From: Betaproteobacteria bacterium
GTDB lineage: Bacteria > Pseudomonadota > Gammaproteobacteria > Burkholderiales > SG8-41
Length of the DNA stretch: 64,000 nt
Direction of reading: 5' to 3'
Assembly (NCBI GenBank): GCA_029863175.1
Contig: JAOTVX010000001.1
Span: 62,001 to 126,000, forward strand
Of the stretch, positions 47,019-57,609 are shown piece by piece; the first letter of the stretch is position 1; the number at the start of each line of letters is the position of its first letter. Position numbers and translations under genes: made by a program. The notes under the pieces were generated by a model. It did not search any database. It was not told the DNA's origin and was given only the letters and a program-made list of their open reading frames with translations.

Positions 47019-49225
47019 TGGCTGCGGCGCCGAGAATTCGCCCGCCGCTCGCGAGCGCCGCGGTCCGCTATCTGCTGATCCTCAGCGTGGGGCTCGGCGC
47101 CATTGCGCTGTTCCTGCTCGCCACAGCAAGTAGCGACCCCGCCCTGTTCGCCGAGTTTTACCCGCTGCTGCTGGTTCTGAACGGCGGCGTCGCCGTCATG
47201 TTGACGGGGCTGGTGATCTACCAGCTCGTCAGGCTCCGGGGCAAGCTCAAGGCGCGGGTTTTTGGGGCCCGGCTGACGCTGCGGCTGGTGCTGCTGTTCG
47301 CGTTAATGGCGGTGCTCCCCGGCGCCCTGATCTACGGGATGTCAGTGCAGTTTCTGGGGCGCTCGATTGAAGCGTGGTTTCAGGTTCCCGTGGACAAGGC
47401 ACTGGAGGGGGGTATCAATCTCGGCCGCGGGATGCTCGACGCCATGCTGAGAGACCTCGATGCTAAGGCCGACACGATGGCGCTCACTCTCTCCACGCGC
47501 CCGCCCGCGGAACATCTTGCGGTGCTCAACAGTCTTCGCGAGCAGGCTGCGGTTCAGGAGGTCACGCTGTTCAACATGCGCGGCAAGGTACTCGCTGTCG
47601 CGGGCAACGAACAGGTTGGCCTCATGCCGCAGCTGCCCGGGGCCGCGGCGTTGCGAGAACTGCGTTCGCGTCGCAGCTATAGCGCGGTCGAATCGATCCC
47701 GGGCAAGGGACTCTACCTGCGCGTGCTGGTGCCGATATCCATGCTGCGCCTCGCGGATGAGGTGCGGGTACTCCAGCTGCTGCAGCCCGTGCCCATGCGG
47801 CTTGCGCAGGATGCGGAAGCGGTGCAGTCGGGATACCGCGAGTACCAGGAGCTCGCGCTATCGCGGAGGGGGCTGAAACGGCTCTACGGGCTGACGCTAA
47901 CGCTCACGTTGTTGCTCGCGTTGCTTTCTGCTGCAGCGCTCGGGTTTCTACTCTCCGATCGTCTTTCGGCACCGCTCAGCGCGCTGGTCGAGGGCACGCG
48001 GGCCGTGGCCCAAGGCGACTACAGCCAACGCGCGGCGGTGGCATCGAGCGACGAGCTTGGTGTGCTGACGCAATCGTTTAACAGCATGACGCTGCAACTG
48101 GCAGAAGCGCGGGCCACAGCGGAGCGGCATCAGGCCGAGCTCGCGCAAGCGATGGCGTACCTGGAGGGTATCGTGGCCCATTTATCGGCCGGTGTGCTCG
48201 CTTTCGACGAGGCGCTGGAGTTGCGCGCGGCCAACCGCAGCGCGGGTACGATCCTCGGCGTCGATTTTACGCCTCTCATGGGCGCTACCCCACAGCGCTG
48301 GCCCGCGATCGCTCCAGGCCTTTCCGAGCTGGCCCGCAAGATTTCCTCTGCTTTCGAGGAAGCGGGCGGCCAGGAATGGGAGCAGCAGGTGGAGCGCCGC
48401 TCGCGCCGCTCGAATCAGCTGTTGCTCCTGCGCGGCACGCAGCTGCCGCAGGGCACGGAGCGGGGCTACGTGGTGGTGTTCGACGATATTACCCATCTTG
48501 CCGAGGCGCAGCGCGCGGCGGCCTGGGGCGAAGTCGCGCGGCGGCTCGCGCACGAGATCCGCAACCCGCTTACGCCGATACAGCTCTCGGCCGAGCGGTT
48601 GCAGCTGAAGCTCGAGGGCAAGCTCGGGGGCAGAGACGCCGATATCCTCTCGCGCTCGACCCGGACGATCGTCAACCAGGTCGCGGCGCTGAAGAACATG
48701 GTCGACGCCTTCAGCCAGTACGCGCGTAGCCCCGAGGCCGCGATGCGCGAGCTCGACATCAACGCGCTCGCGCAGGAGGTGCTCGTGCTGTACGAATCTT
48801 CGCTGGGCCAGGCGGTTCGGCTGGAGCTCATGCCGGGCCTGCCGCCGGTGCTGGGCGATGCTGGTCAGCTGCGCCAGGTCATCCACAACCTGCTGCAGAA
48901 CGCGCAGGACGCGTTGGTGGACACCCCGCAACCGCAGGTGGTCGTAGCGAGCAGCTTCGTGGACCGCGCCATGCAGCTCACCTTCACCGACAATGGCTGC
49001 GGATTTCCCGAGGAATTGATTCAGAGGGCATTCGAGCCCTATGTCACCACCAAGCCCAAGGGCACGGGCCTGGGATTGGTGATCGTCAAGAAGATTGTGG
49101 AAGAGCATGGGGGCACGGTCGCGATCGCGAACGTGGCGCCCCGCGGGGCGCAGGTCACCGTCCGGCTGCCCACCGCAATCACGCAAGATTCGGCGCGCCG
49201 CTCGGGCGCCCGAGCCAAGGTGTAA
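47018..49225 (+). CDS. NtrY-like sensor histidine kinase
   Basis: Membrane sensor kinase. Hydrophobic segments near the N terminus (about residues 17-38, 45-67 and 88-110) and near residue 300 bracket a periplasmic sensing region. A HAMP linker (FLLSDRLSAPLSALVEGTRAV) and a PAS-like segment follow. The H-box is RRLAHEIRNPLTPIQLSAER, with the phospho-accepting His. The HATPase domain has the N, G1 and G2 boxes (NLLQNAQDAL, FTDNGCGF, GTGLGLVIVKKI). At 735 aa it is typical of NtrY. The start ATG overlaps the DUF4390 stop. The paired response regulator is 18 bp downstream. Confidence 0.93.
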   Translation: MAAAPRIRPPLASAAVRYLLILSVGLGAIALFLLATASSDPALFAEFYPLLLVLNGGVAVMLTGLVIYQLVRLRGKLKARVFGARLTLRLVLLFALMAVLPGALIYGMSVQFLGRSIEAWFQVPVDKALEGGINLGRGMLDAMLRDLDAKADTMALTLSTRPPAEHLAVLNSLREQAAVQEVTLFNMRGKVLAVAGNEQVGLMPQLPGAAALRELRSRRSYSAVESIPGKGLYLRVLVPISMLRLADEVRVLQLLQPVPMRLAQDAEAVQSGYREYQELALSRRGLKRLYGLTLTLTLLLALLSAAALGFLLSDRLSAPLSALVEGTRAVAQGDYSQRAAVASSDELGVLTQSFNSMTLQLAEARATAERHQAELAQAMAYLEGIVAHLSAGVLAFDEALELRAANRSAGTILGVDFTPLMGATPQRWPAIAPGLSELARKISSAFEEAGGQEWEQQVERRSRRSNQLLLLRGTQLPQGTERGYVVVFDDITHLAEAQRAAAWGEVARRLAHEIRNPLTPIQLSAERLQLKLEGKLGGRDADILSRSTRTIVNQVAALKNMVDAFSQYARSPEAAMRELDINALAQEVLVLYESSLGQAVRLELMPGLPPVLGDAGQLRQVIHNLLQNAQDALVDTPQPQVVVASSFVDRAMQLTFTDNGCGFPEELIQRAFEPYVTTKPKGTGLGLVIVKKIVEEHGGTVAIANVAPRGAQVTVRLPTAITQDSARRSGARAKV

Positions 49226-49243
49226 ACTAAGCGCTCGCACTCT

Positions 49244-50506
49244 ATGCAGCACATACTTGTCGTAGACGACGAAGTCGGTATTCGCGAGCTGCTCTCCGAG
49301 ATCCTCGGCGACGAGGGTTATCAGGTGCGGCTGGCGGAGAACGCGAGTGAGGCACGCACGCAGCGAACGCGCGCGCGCCCGGACTTGGTGTTGCTCGATA
49401 TCTGGATGCCGGATACTGATGGCATCACCCTGCTCAGGGAGTGGTCGAGCGCCGGCCTCCTCACGATGCCGGTCGTCATGATGTCGGGGCATGGCACGAT
49501 CGACACGGCGGTCGAGGCCACGCGCATTGGCGCCTACGATTTCCTCGAGAAGCCAATCGCCCTGCAAAAGCTGCTCGCGACGGTCGGCCGCGCCCTGAAG
49601 CACGGTGGCGAGCAGTCACGGCCCGCCCTGTCGCTTGCGAGTCTCGGGCGGGGCGCCCTGATTACCGAGCTCAAACAGCGCCTGGAGCGGGTCGCGAATC
49701 TGCGCACGCCCCTTCTCCTCACTGGCGAGCCCGGCTGCGGCATCGAGCTGGCCGCGCGCTTTCTTCACCAACGCAATACGCCGTGGGTTGCGCCGGAGAA
49801 TCACGGCGTGCTGGCCGAGGCGCCGCTCGAGCTGCTCGGGCAGGCGCGCGAGGGCAACGTGTTCCTGCACGAGATTGCGGACCTTTCGCGCGTCGAGCAG
49901 AAGGGCCTCTTGCTGGCCGTCTCAAAGCTCGAGCGCTACAACGTGCGGCTCATCTGCGGCGCCTCCCGTGACCTGGCCGAGTTGGTGGCGAGTGGTGTCT
50001 TTGACAGCCGCCTCTTCGGCGCGCTCGCTGCGACCATGATCCGGGTGCCGAGCCTGCGCGAGCACCGGGAGGACGTGCCTGACCTCGCAAACCTGATGCT
50101 AACTCGGATGGTAGAGGCGAAGGAAATCCCGCCGCGGCAGTTTTCGACCGGCGCGCTAAATTCGTTGCGCAATTTCGACTGGCCGGGAAACCTCACTCAG
50201 CTCGAAAGTGTGGTGCGCACGCTGGCGACGACGGCCTCCGCAGAGCAGATCTCTCTCGAGGACGTGAGCCAAGGTCTCCCGCAACCCCCCCCGGCCGCGA
50301 ATGTTGCCCACGACCTGCCATTCGACCTGCCGCTGCGGGATGCGCGCGACGCCTTTGAGCGCGTCTACTTCGAGTATCACATCGCGCGGGAAGGCGGCAA
50401 CATCAGCCGTGTCGCCGACAGTGTCGGCCTGGAGCGCACCCACCTCTATCGCAAGCTGAAGCAGCTTGGCATCCGGCTCGCAAGAAAGAACGGCGAAGCG
50501 GCCTAG
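49244..50506 (+). CDS. NtrX-like response regulator with degenerate AAA+ domain
   Basis: Response regulator paired with the upstream kinase. The receiver domain (residues 1-120) has phospho-acceptor Asp52 in VLLDIWMPDTDG. The middle domain aligns with sigma54-activator AAA+ domains but has lost key parts. The P-loop reads TGEPGCGIELAA, with Ile167 in place of the essential Lys. The Walker B stretch is NVFLHEIADLS, with His209 where Asp is normal. The GAFTGA loop is missing. The C terminus has a Fis-type helix-turn-helix (ISRVADSVGLERTHLYRKLK). At 420 aa it is shorter than canonical NtrX. It probably acts without ATP hydrolysis or sigma54. Confidence 0.9.
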   Translation: MQHILVVDDEVGIRELLSEILGDEGYQVRLAENASEARTQRTRARPDLVLLDIWMPDTDGITLLREWSSAGLLTMPVVMMSGHGTIDTAVEATRIGAYDFLEKPIALQKLLATVGRALKHGGEQSRPALSLASLGRGALITELKQRLERVANLRTPLLLTGEPGCGIELAARFLHQRNTPWVAPENHGVLAEAPLELLGQAREGNVFLHEIADLSRVEQKGLLLAVSKLERYNVRLICGASRDLAELVASGVFDSRLFGALAATMIRVPSLREHREDVPDLANLMLTRMVEAKEIPPRQFSTGALNSLRNFDWPGNLTQLESVVRTLATTASAEQISLEDVSQGLPQPPPAANVAHDLPFDLPLRDARDAFERVYFEYHIAREGGNISRVADSVGLERTHLYRKLKQLGIRLARKNGEAA

Positions 50507-50537
50507 GCGGTAAAGGGAGCGAGCCAGGTCGCGCTCA

Positions 50538-50561
50538 CCGGGTTCTTGCCCCGGGTTTTTT
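50538..50561 (+). terminator. Intrinsic terminator after ntrX
   Basis: Stem CCGGG/CCCGG with a seven-base loop, one G, then six T. It lies 31 bp after the response regulator stop and before the tkt promoter region. Confidence 0.75.
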
Positions 50562-50593
50562 CAATTCAGCGAGGCAGCCCTACGACCCCGGTT

Positions 50594-50599
50594 TATAAT
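50594..50599 (+). promoter_or_regulatory. Candidate -10 element for the tkt-gapA-pgk genes
   Basis: Perfect TATAAT 40 bp before the transketolase ATG. No clear -35 at the right distance; activator dependence is possible. Confidence 0.5.
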
Positions 50600-50639
50600 T
50601 GGTGCACTTCCGCTTTGCCCCCCGCAAGGACTAGACAGG

Positions 50640-52640
50640 ATGAGTTCCCGCGCTGAACTGGCCAACGCGATCCGCGCGCTGGCGATGGACGCCGTGCAAC
50701 AGGCCAAATCCGGGCACCCGGGCATGCCGATGGGCATGGCGGAGATCGCGGAGGTCCTCTGGAACGATCACCTGCGTCACAACCCGGGCAATCCGTCCTG
50801 GCCGAACCGCGACCGCTTCGTCCTTTCGAACGGGCACGGCTCGATGTTGTTGTACTCGGTGCTTCATCTCACGGGCTACGACCTGCCCATGGCGGAGCTC
50901 AAGCGCTTTCGGCAAATGCACTCGAAGACGCCGGGTCATCCCGAGTACGGCTGTGCGCCAGGGATCGAGACGACGACCGGCCCGCTCGGACAAGGCCTCG
51001 GCAATGCCGTGGGCCTGGCGCTCGCCGAACGCCTGCTCGCAGCCGAGTTCAATCGACCGGGGTTCGACATCGTCGACCACCATACCTACGCTTTTCTCGG
51101 CGACGGCTGCATGATGGAAGGCATCTCGCACGAGGTTTGCGCGCTCGCCGGAACTCTGGGACTGGGCAAGCTCGTCGCCATCTACGACGACAACAGCATC
51201 TCCATCGATTCGGGAAAAGGCCAGATCCGGCAATGGTACACGGACGACGTCAAGCGGCGATTCGAGGCGTATGGCTGGCAGGTGATCCCGAACGTCGATG
51301 GTCATGACGTCGACGCGGTGAACCGGGCGATCAGGAAGGCGCGTCGCGAGAAATCCAGGCCGACGTTGATCTGTGCAAAGACGATCATTGCGAAAGGGGC
51401 ACCGTCCAAGGCCAACACCGGCGCCGCGCACGGTGAACCGCTCGGCGAAAAGGAGATTACCGCGACCCGCGAGGCACTGGGCTGGGGGCACCCGCCTTTC
51501 GAGCTGCCGGCAGCCGTGTACGAAGGCTGGGACGCGCGCAAGCGCGGCGCCTCCGCCGAAAGGCGCTGGAAACGCCTGATTTCCGCCTACGAGAAGCAAT
51601 ATCCCGCCGAGGCCGGGGAATTCTGGCGGCGCAGCGCGGGCGAGCTGCCGAGCGATTTCGCGGCGCGGGTCGAGGCGTTGGTCAAGGAAACGGACTCGAA
51701 AGCGGAAACGCTTGCCACGCGCAAGGCATCGCAAAATGCGCTCGAAGTCCTGGTGGCAATGCTGCCGGAACTCGTGGGCGGCTCGGCCGACCTGACAGTT
51801 TCAAACCTGACCATGGTGAATGCATCGAAAGTGGTTGGGCACGAGGGCGGCGGCAATTATCTTTTCTACGGCGTGCGTGAATTCGGCATGTGCGCGATCA
51901 TGAGTGGGCTGACACTGCATGGAGGCCTGATTCCGTACGGCGGCACGTTCCTCGTTTTCTCGGACTACGCGCGGAATGCGTTGCGCATGGCGGCGCTGAT
52001 GGGGGTGCGCGTAATTTATGTATTTACGCACGACTCGATCGGCTTGGGCGAGGATGGGCCCACGCATCAGCCGATCGAGCATGCCGCAACGCTCAGGCTC
52101 ATGCCCAACATGCACGTGTGGCGGCCGTGCGACACGGTGGAGTCGGTCGTGGCATGGTCTGCCGCGCTAGAGCGCAAAGATGGCCCGACGAGCCTGTTGC
52201 TCACGCGCCAGGCCGCGCCGTTCATGAAGCGCGCACCGGAACAGCTCGACCTCATCCGGCGCGGCGGGTATGTGCTAGCGGACGCGGCCGGAGTGCCCCC
52301 AAGTTGCATCATCATTGCGACCGGCTCCGAGGTTGCGCTGGCGCTCGAAGCACACCGGCAGCTCGCGGCCGAAGGCATCGGGACACGGGTGGTATCCATG
52401 CCCTCAACCAACGTGTTCGATGGGCAGGACGAGGCCTATCGCGCGAGCGTTTTGCCGCGCGGCGTGCCGCGCGTGGCGGTCGAAGTCGGCGTGCCCGATT
52501 ATTGGCGTAAGTACGTCGGTCTCGACGGCGCGGTAATCGGCATAGACCGCTTCGGCGAGTCAGCGCCGGCGGGGGAACTTTTCAAGTACTTCGGCTTCAC
52601 ACCAGAAAACGTTGCCGCCGTGGTGAAGGCGGCGCTTTAA
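50640..52640 (+). CDS. tkt: Transketolase
   Basis: Thiamine-diphosphate enzyme moving two-carbon units in the pentose phosphate and Calvin cycles. The cofactor-binding domain has [14 protein letters not shown] through [10 protein letters not shown]. Substrate-site motifs [10 protein letters not shown] and [12 protein letters not shown] are present. The second domain has the conserved [15 protein letters not shown]. At 666 aa it is complete. It heads a same-strand series tkt-gapA-pgk, an arrangement also found in autotrophic Betaproteobacteria; no Rubisco gene is in view. Confidence 0.97.
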   Translation: MSSRAELANAIRALAMDAVQQAKSGHPGMPMGMAEIAEVLWNDHLRHNPGNPSWPNRDRFVLSNGHGSMLLYSVLHLTGYDLPMAELKRFRQMHSKTPGHPEYGCAPGIETTTGPLGQGLGNAVGLALAERLLAAEFNRPGFDIVDHHTYAFLGDGCMMEGISHEVCALAGTLGLGKLVAIYDDNSISIDSGKGQIRQWYTDDVKRRFEAYGWQVIPNVDGHDVDAVNRAIRKARREKSRPTLICAKTIIAKGAPSKANTGAAHGEPLGEKEITATREALGWGHPPFELPAAVYEGWDARKRGASAERRWKRLISAYEKQYPAEAGEFWRRSAGELPSDFAARVEALVKETDSKAETLATRKASQNALEVLVAMLPELVGGSADLTVSNLTMVNASKVVGHEGGGNYLFYGVREFGMCAIMSGLTLHGGLIPYGGTFLVFSDYARNALRMAALMGVRVIYVFTHDSIGLGEDGPTHQPIEHAATLRLMPNMHVWRPCDTVESVVAWSAALERKDGPTSLLLTRQAAPFMKRAPEQLDLIRRGGYVLADAAGVPPSCIIIATGSEVALALEAHRQLAAEGIGTRVVSMPSTNVFDGQDEAYRASVLPRGVPRVAVEVGVPDYWRKYVGLDGAVIGIDRFGESAPAGELFKYFGFTPENVAAVVKAAL

Positions 52641-52662
52641 GCTTGGCAATCAACGGGAATAA

Positions 52663-54857
<2,195 letters not shown>

Positions 54858-54870
54858 CGGCGCCGTTCAA

Positions 54871-54978
54871 TGTTCCGGATTCCGAGTTCAAGGTTCTGGG
54901 CTTGACGTTCCACGCGACCCGCCAAGCCATTAGACTACAAACCCGGAACTTGGAACGTTGAACCCGGAACTCGGAACA
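54871..54978. repeat. Long imperfect palindrome between pgk and pyk
   Basis: Arms of 26 bases at 54871-54896 and 54953-54978 are complementary at 22 positions, with one more G-U pair possible in the plus-strand RNA. Both arms are made of the words GTTCCGGGTT, GTTCAACG and GTTCCAAG (reverse: GGAACTTGGAACGTTGAAC). The right arm ends five bases before the pyk ATG. It is the clearest example of the word-repeat spacers. Confidence 0.65.
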
Positions 54979-54983
54979 GGCTG

Positions 54984-56411
54984 ATGCCCCGCCGCACCAA
55001 GATCGTCGCCACGCTCGGCCCCGCTTCGAGCGACAAGAAGACGCTTGCGCGCATGATCGATGCCGGGCTTGATGTCGTGCGCATCAACTTCTCGCACGGC
55101 GCCCCCGACGAACATCGCAAGCGCGTCGAGCTGGTGCGCGCGCTGGCGCGCAGGGCGGGCCGCGCGGTCGGCGTTCTGGTCGATTTGCAGGGCCCGAAGA
55201 TCCGCATCGGCCGTTTCCGCGACGGCAAGGTGAACCTGAAGATGGGCGGGACATTCATGCTCGATGCGGAGTGTGAGCTTGGGGATGGGCACCGCGTCGG
55301 TCTCGACTACCGCAACCTTCCTAAAGACGTGGACGCCGGCGATACGCTGCTGCTCGACGATGGGCGCATCGTGCTAGGCGTGGCGTCCGTTCGCGGTTCG
55401 CGCATTCACTGTGTGGTGGAGCAGGGCGGTGTCTTGTCCAACAACAAGGGCATCAACCGTAAGGGTGGCGGCCTGACCGCGCCGGCGCTGACGGAAAAGG
55501 ATATGCGCGACATCAAGCTGGCGGCTGAGTTGAAAGCCGACTTCCTCGGCGTGTCCTTCCCGCGCTCGGGGTCGGATATCCGCTGGGCGCGGGATCTTAT
55601 GCACAAAGCCGGCGGCCGCGCACTGACCGTGGCGAAGATAGAGCGCGCGGAGGCCATTACGGCGCTGGAGGACATTCTTGACGCCGCAGATTGCATCATG
55701 GTGGCGCGCGGGGATCTAGCCGTCGAAGTGGGAGACGCCATAGTGCCTGCGCTGCAGAAGCGCATGATCCGCTTGGCACGCGAAAAGAACCGGATCACGA
55801 TCACCGCAACGCAGATGATGGAGTCGATGATCAGCAATCCGATTCCGACGCGCGCCGAGGTGTCCGACGTGGCCAATGCCGTCCTGGACGGCACCGACGC
55901 GGTGATGCTGTCGGCGGAGACGGCGACCGGCGGCTACCCGGTCGAGACGGTGGCCGCAATGGCGCGTGTTTGCGCGGAAGCGGACAAGGAGGACGAGCCG
56001 GCCACCGACCGGCGGCGTAACCGGCCACCGGCGAATGTCGAGGAGTCAATCGCACGGGCGACGGTTTTCACCTGCAATAACCTGAATATCAAGGCGGTAT
56101 CGGCCATGACCCAGAGCGGGAACACGGTACTGCTGATGTCGCGAATGTCCACCAACGTGCCGATCTACGCGATGAGCGCGGGGGTCGAGACGCGACGCCG
56201 TGTCACGCTGTTCCGGGGCGTCTACCCGGTTAAGTTCAAAGGCGCTCGCGATCCCGAAAAGGCGCTTCACATGGCGGAGGATGAGCTCCTCAAGCGTGGC
56301 GCCGTGCAGATCGGGGACTACATGGTGCTGACGATCGGCGAGCCTTTCGGCAAGGTCGGCGGCACCAACACGATGAAGATCGTCCAGGTCGGCGAGCATC
56401 GGCGGGCCTAA
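54984..56411 (+). CDS. pyk: Pyruvate kinase
   Basis: Final step of glycolysis, phosphoenolpyruvate to pyruvate. RRTKIVATLGPASSD starts the TIM barrel. DVVRINFSHG, the catalytic Lys stretch (VAKIERAEAI) and ITATQMMESMI are present, and the C-terminal regulatory domain is intact. At 475 aa it is complete. The start codon is preceded directly by the right arm of a palindrome, and no standard Shine-Dalgarno is seen, so the structure could affect translation (inference). Confidence 0.97.
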   Translation: MPRRTKIVATLGPASSDKKTLARMIDAGLDVVRINFSHGAPDEHRKRVELVRALARRAGRAVGVLVDLQGPKIRIGRFRDGKVNLKMGGTFMLDAECELGDGHRVGLDYRNLPKDVDAGDTLLLDDGRIVLGVASVRGSRIHCVVEQGGVLSNNKGINRKGGGLTAPALTEKDMRDIKLAAELKADFLGVSFPRSGSDIRWARDLMHKAGGRALTVAKIERAEAITALEDILDAADCIMVARGDLAVEVGDAIVPALQKRMIRLAREKNRITITATQMMESMISNPIPTRAEVSDVANAVLDGTDAVMLSAETATGGYPVETVAAMARVCAEADKEDEPATDRRRNRPPANVEESIARATVFTCNNLNIKAVSAMTQSGNTVLLMSRMSTNVPIYAMSAGVETRRRVTLFRGVYPVKFKGARDPEKALHMAEDELLKRGAVQIGDYMVLTIGEPFGKVGGTNTMKIVQVGEHRRA

Positions 56412-56420
56412 TGGCTGTAA

Positions 56421-56518
56421 ATGGTGAAGCGTGAATGGTGAATGATGAGTCGAAAGGGGTAAAATAAAGGGCTCAGGGTTTGTAGCGTTCTTCACCAGTC
56501 ACAAGCTACCCGTCACGC
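56421..56518. repeat. Word-repeat imperfect palindrome between pyk and fba
   Basis: Left part: ATGGTGAAG, GCGTGAATGGT, GAATGATGA. Right part in reverse complement: GCGTGACGGGT, TTGTGAC, CTGGTGAAG. GCGTGAATGGT (56429-56439) faces 56508-56518 at 9 of 11 positions; ATGGTGAAG (56421-56429) matches 56490-56498 at 8 of 9. TAAAAT at 56460-56465, in the loop, could be a -10 for fba. Confidence 0.45.
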
Positions 56519-56535
56519 AATTCCGAGGAGTTCAT

Positions 56536-57570
56536 ATGTCCATTCATCCATTGGAAGCCGTCGCCCGCGCCATGGTCGCGGGCAGCAAGGGAATACTCGC
56601 CGCCGACGAGTCCACCGGCACGATCGAGAAACGCTTCACCGGTATCAAGGTTGAGAACACAGAAGAGAACAGGCGCGCCTACCGTGACCTTTTGTTCTCG
56701 GCCAAAGGCCTCGGGCAATACATCAGTGGCGTGATCCTCTATGACGAGACGATCCGCCAGAAATCCGCCGACGGCACGCGGTTTGTCGAGCTGCTTGGCG
56801 GGGCCGGGATCATTCCCGGTATTAAGGTGGATACCGGCGCCAAGGACCTCGCGCAATGCCCGGGAGAGAAAGTCACCGAGGGACTCGACAATCTCGCAAA
56901 GCGCTGCGCCGAGTACGTGAAGCTGGGTGCCAAATTTGCCAAGTGGCGCGCGGTCATCGAGATCGGCACCGACATGCCGAGTTCGACGTGCATCGCGGCG
57001 AACGCTCACGCGCTGGGCCGCTACGCCGCAATCTGCCAGGAAGCTGGTTTGGTGCCGATCGTGGAGCCCGAAGTGCTCATGGATGGCAACCACATCATCC
57101 ACCGCTGCGAAGAGGTTACGGAGTGGACCTTGAACGCCGTATACGAGGCGCTCTACGTGCATCGCGTCATTCTGGAACGTTCAGTGCTCAAGCCCTCCAT
57201 GGTGATTTCCGGCAAGGACTGCCCAGAACAGGCGGAGGTCGCGGAGGTGGCCGAGCGCACGGTACGCGTTCTCAAGCGGTGCGTGCCGGCCGCGGTCACG
57301 GGCATCGTGTTCCTGTCGGGTGGCCAGAGCGATGAGCGGGCGACCCAGCACCTTAACGCTATGAACAAGATGTACAAGGGTCAGCTGCCATGGCCTTTGT
57401 CCTTCTCGTATGGGCGGGCGCTTCAGCAGCCCGCGCTGAAGGGTTGGAAGGGTTCGAGCGCCAACGTTGCGGCGGCGCAGGCGGCGTTGCTTCACCGTGC
57501 GCGGATGAACAGCCTGGCGTGCAGCGGGAGCTATACCGCGGACCTCGAACGTCAGGCGCGTGCCGCCTAG
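56536..57570 (+). CDS. Fructose-bisphosphate aldolase, class I
   Basis: Schiff-base (metal-independent) aldolase. Motifs match the animal/plant-type class I family: ILAADESTGTI (Asp24), PGIKVD (Lys98), FAKWR (Lys136), IVEPE, and the Schiff-base Lys219 in SVLKPSMV; then TGIVFLSGGQS and the SYGRALQ loop. At 344 aa it is slightly shorter than the 360-aa eukaryotic enzymes. GAGGAG precedes the ATG. Many Betaproteobacteria carry a zinc class II aldolase beside pyk, so a class I enzyme here looks like a replacement. Confidence 0.94.
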   Translation: MSIHPLEAVARAMVAGSKGILAADESTGTIEKRFTGIKVENTEENRRAYRDLLFSAKGLGQYISGVILYDETIRQKSADGTRFVELLGGAGIIPGIKVDTGAKDLAQCPGEKVTEGLDNLAKRCAEYVKLGAKFAKWRAVIEIGTDMPSSTCIAANAHALGRYAAICQEAGLVPIVEPEVLMDGNHIIHRCEEVTEWTLNAVYEALYVHRVILERSVLKPSMVISGKDCPEQAEVAEVAERTVRVLKRCVPAAVTGIVFLSGGQSDERATQHLNAMNKMYKGQLPWPLSFSYGRALQQPALKGWKGSSANVAAAQAALLHRARMNSLACSGSYTADLERQARAA

Positions 57571-57609
57571 GCTGGCGGTTTTGTTGCAGGCTCCCCGCCG
57601 CGCGACGAT

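Noticed and set aside
48182..49603. 473-codon open frame on the minus strand
   Set aside because: Antisense to the kinase and regulator genes, with His/Arg-rich shadow composition.
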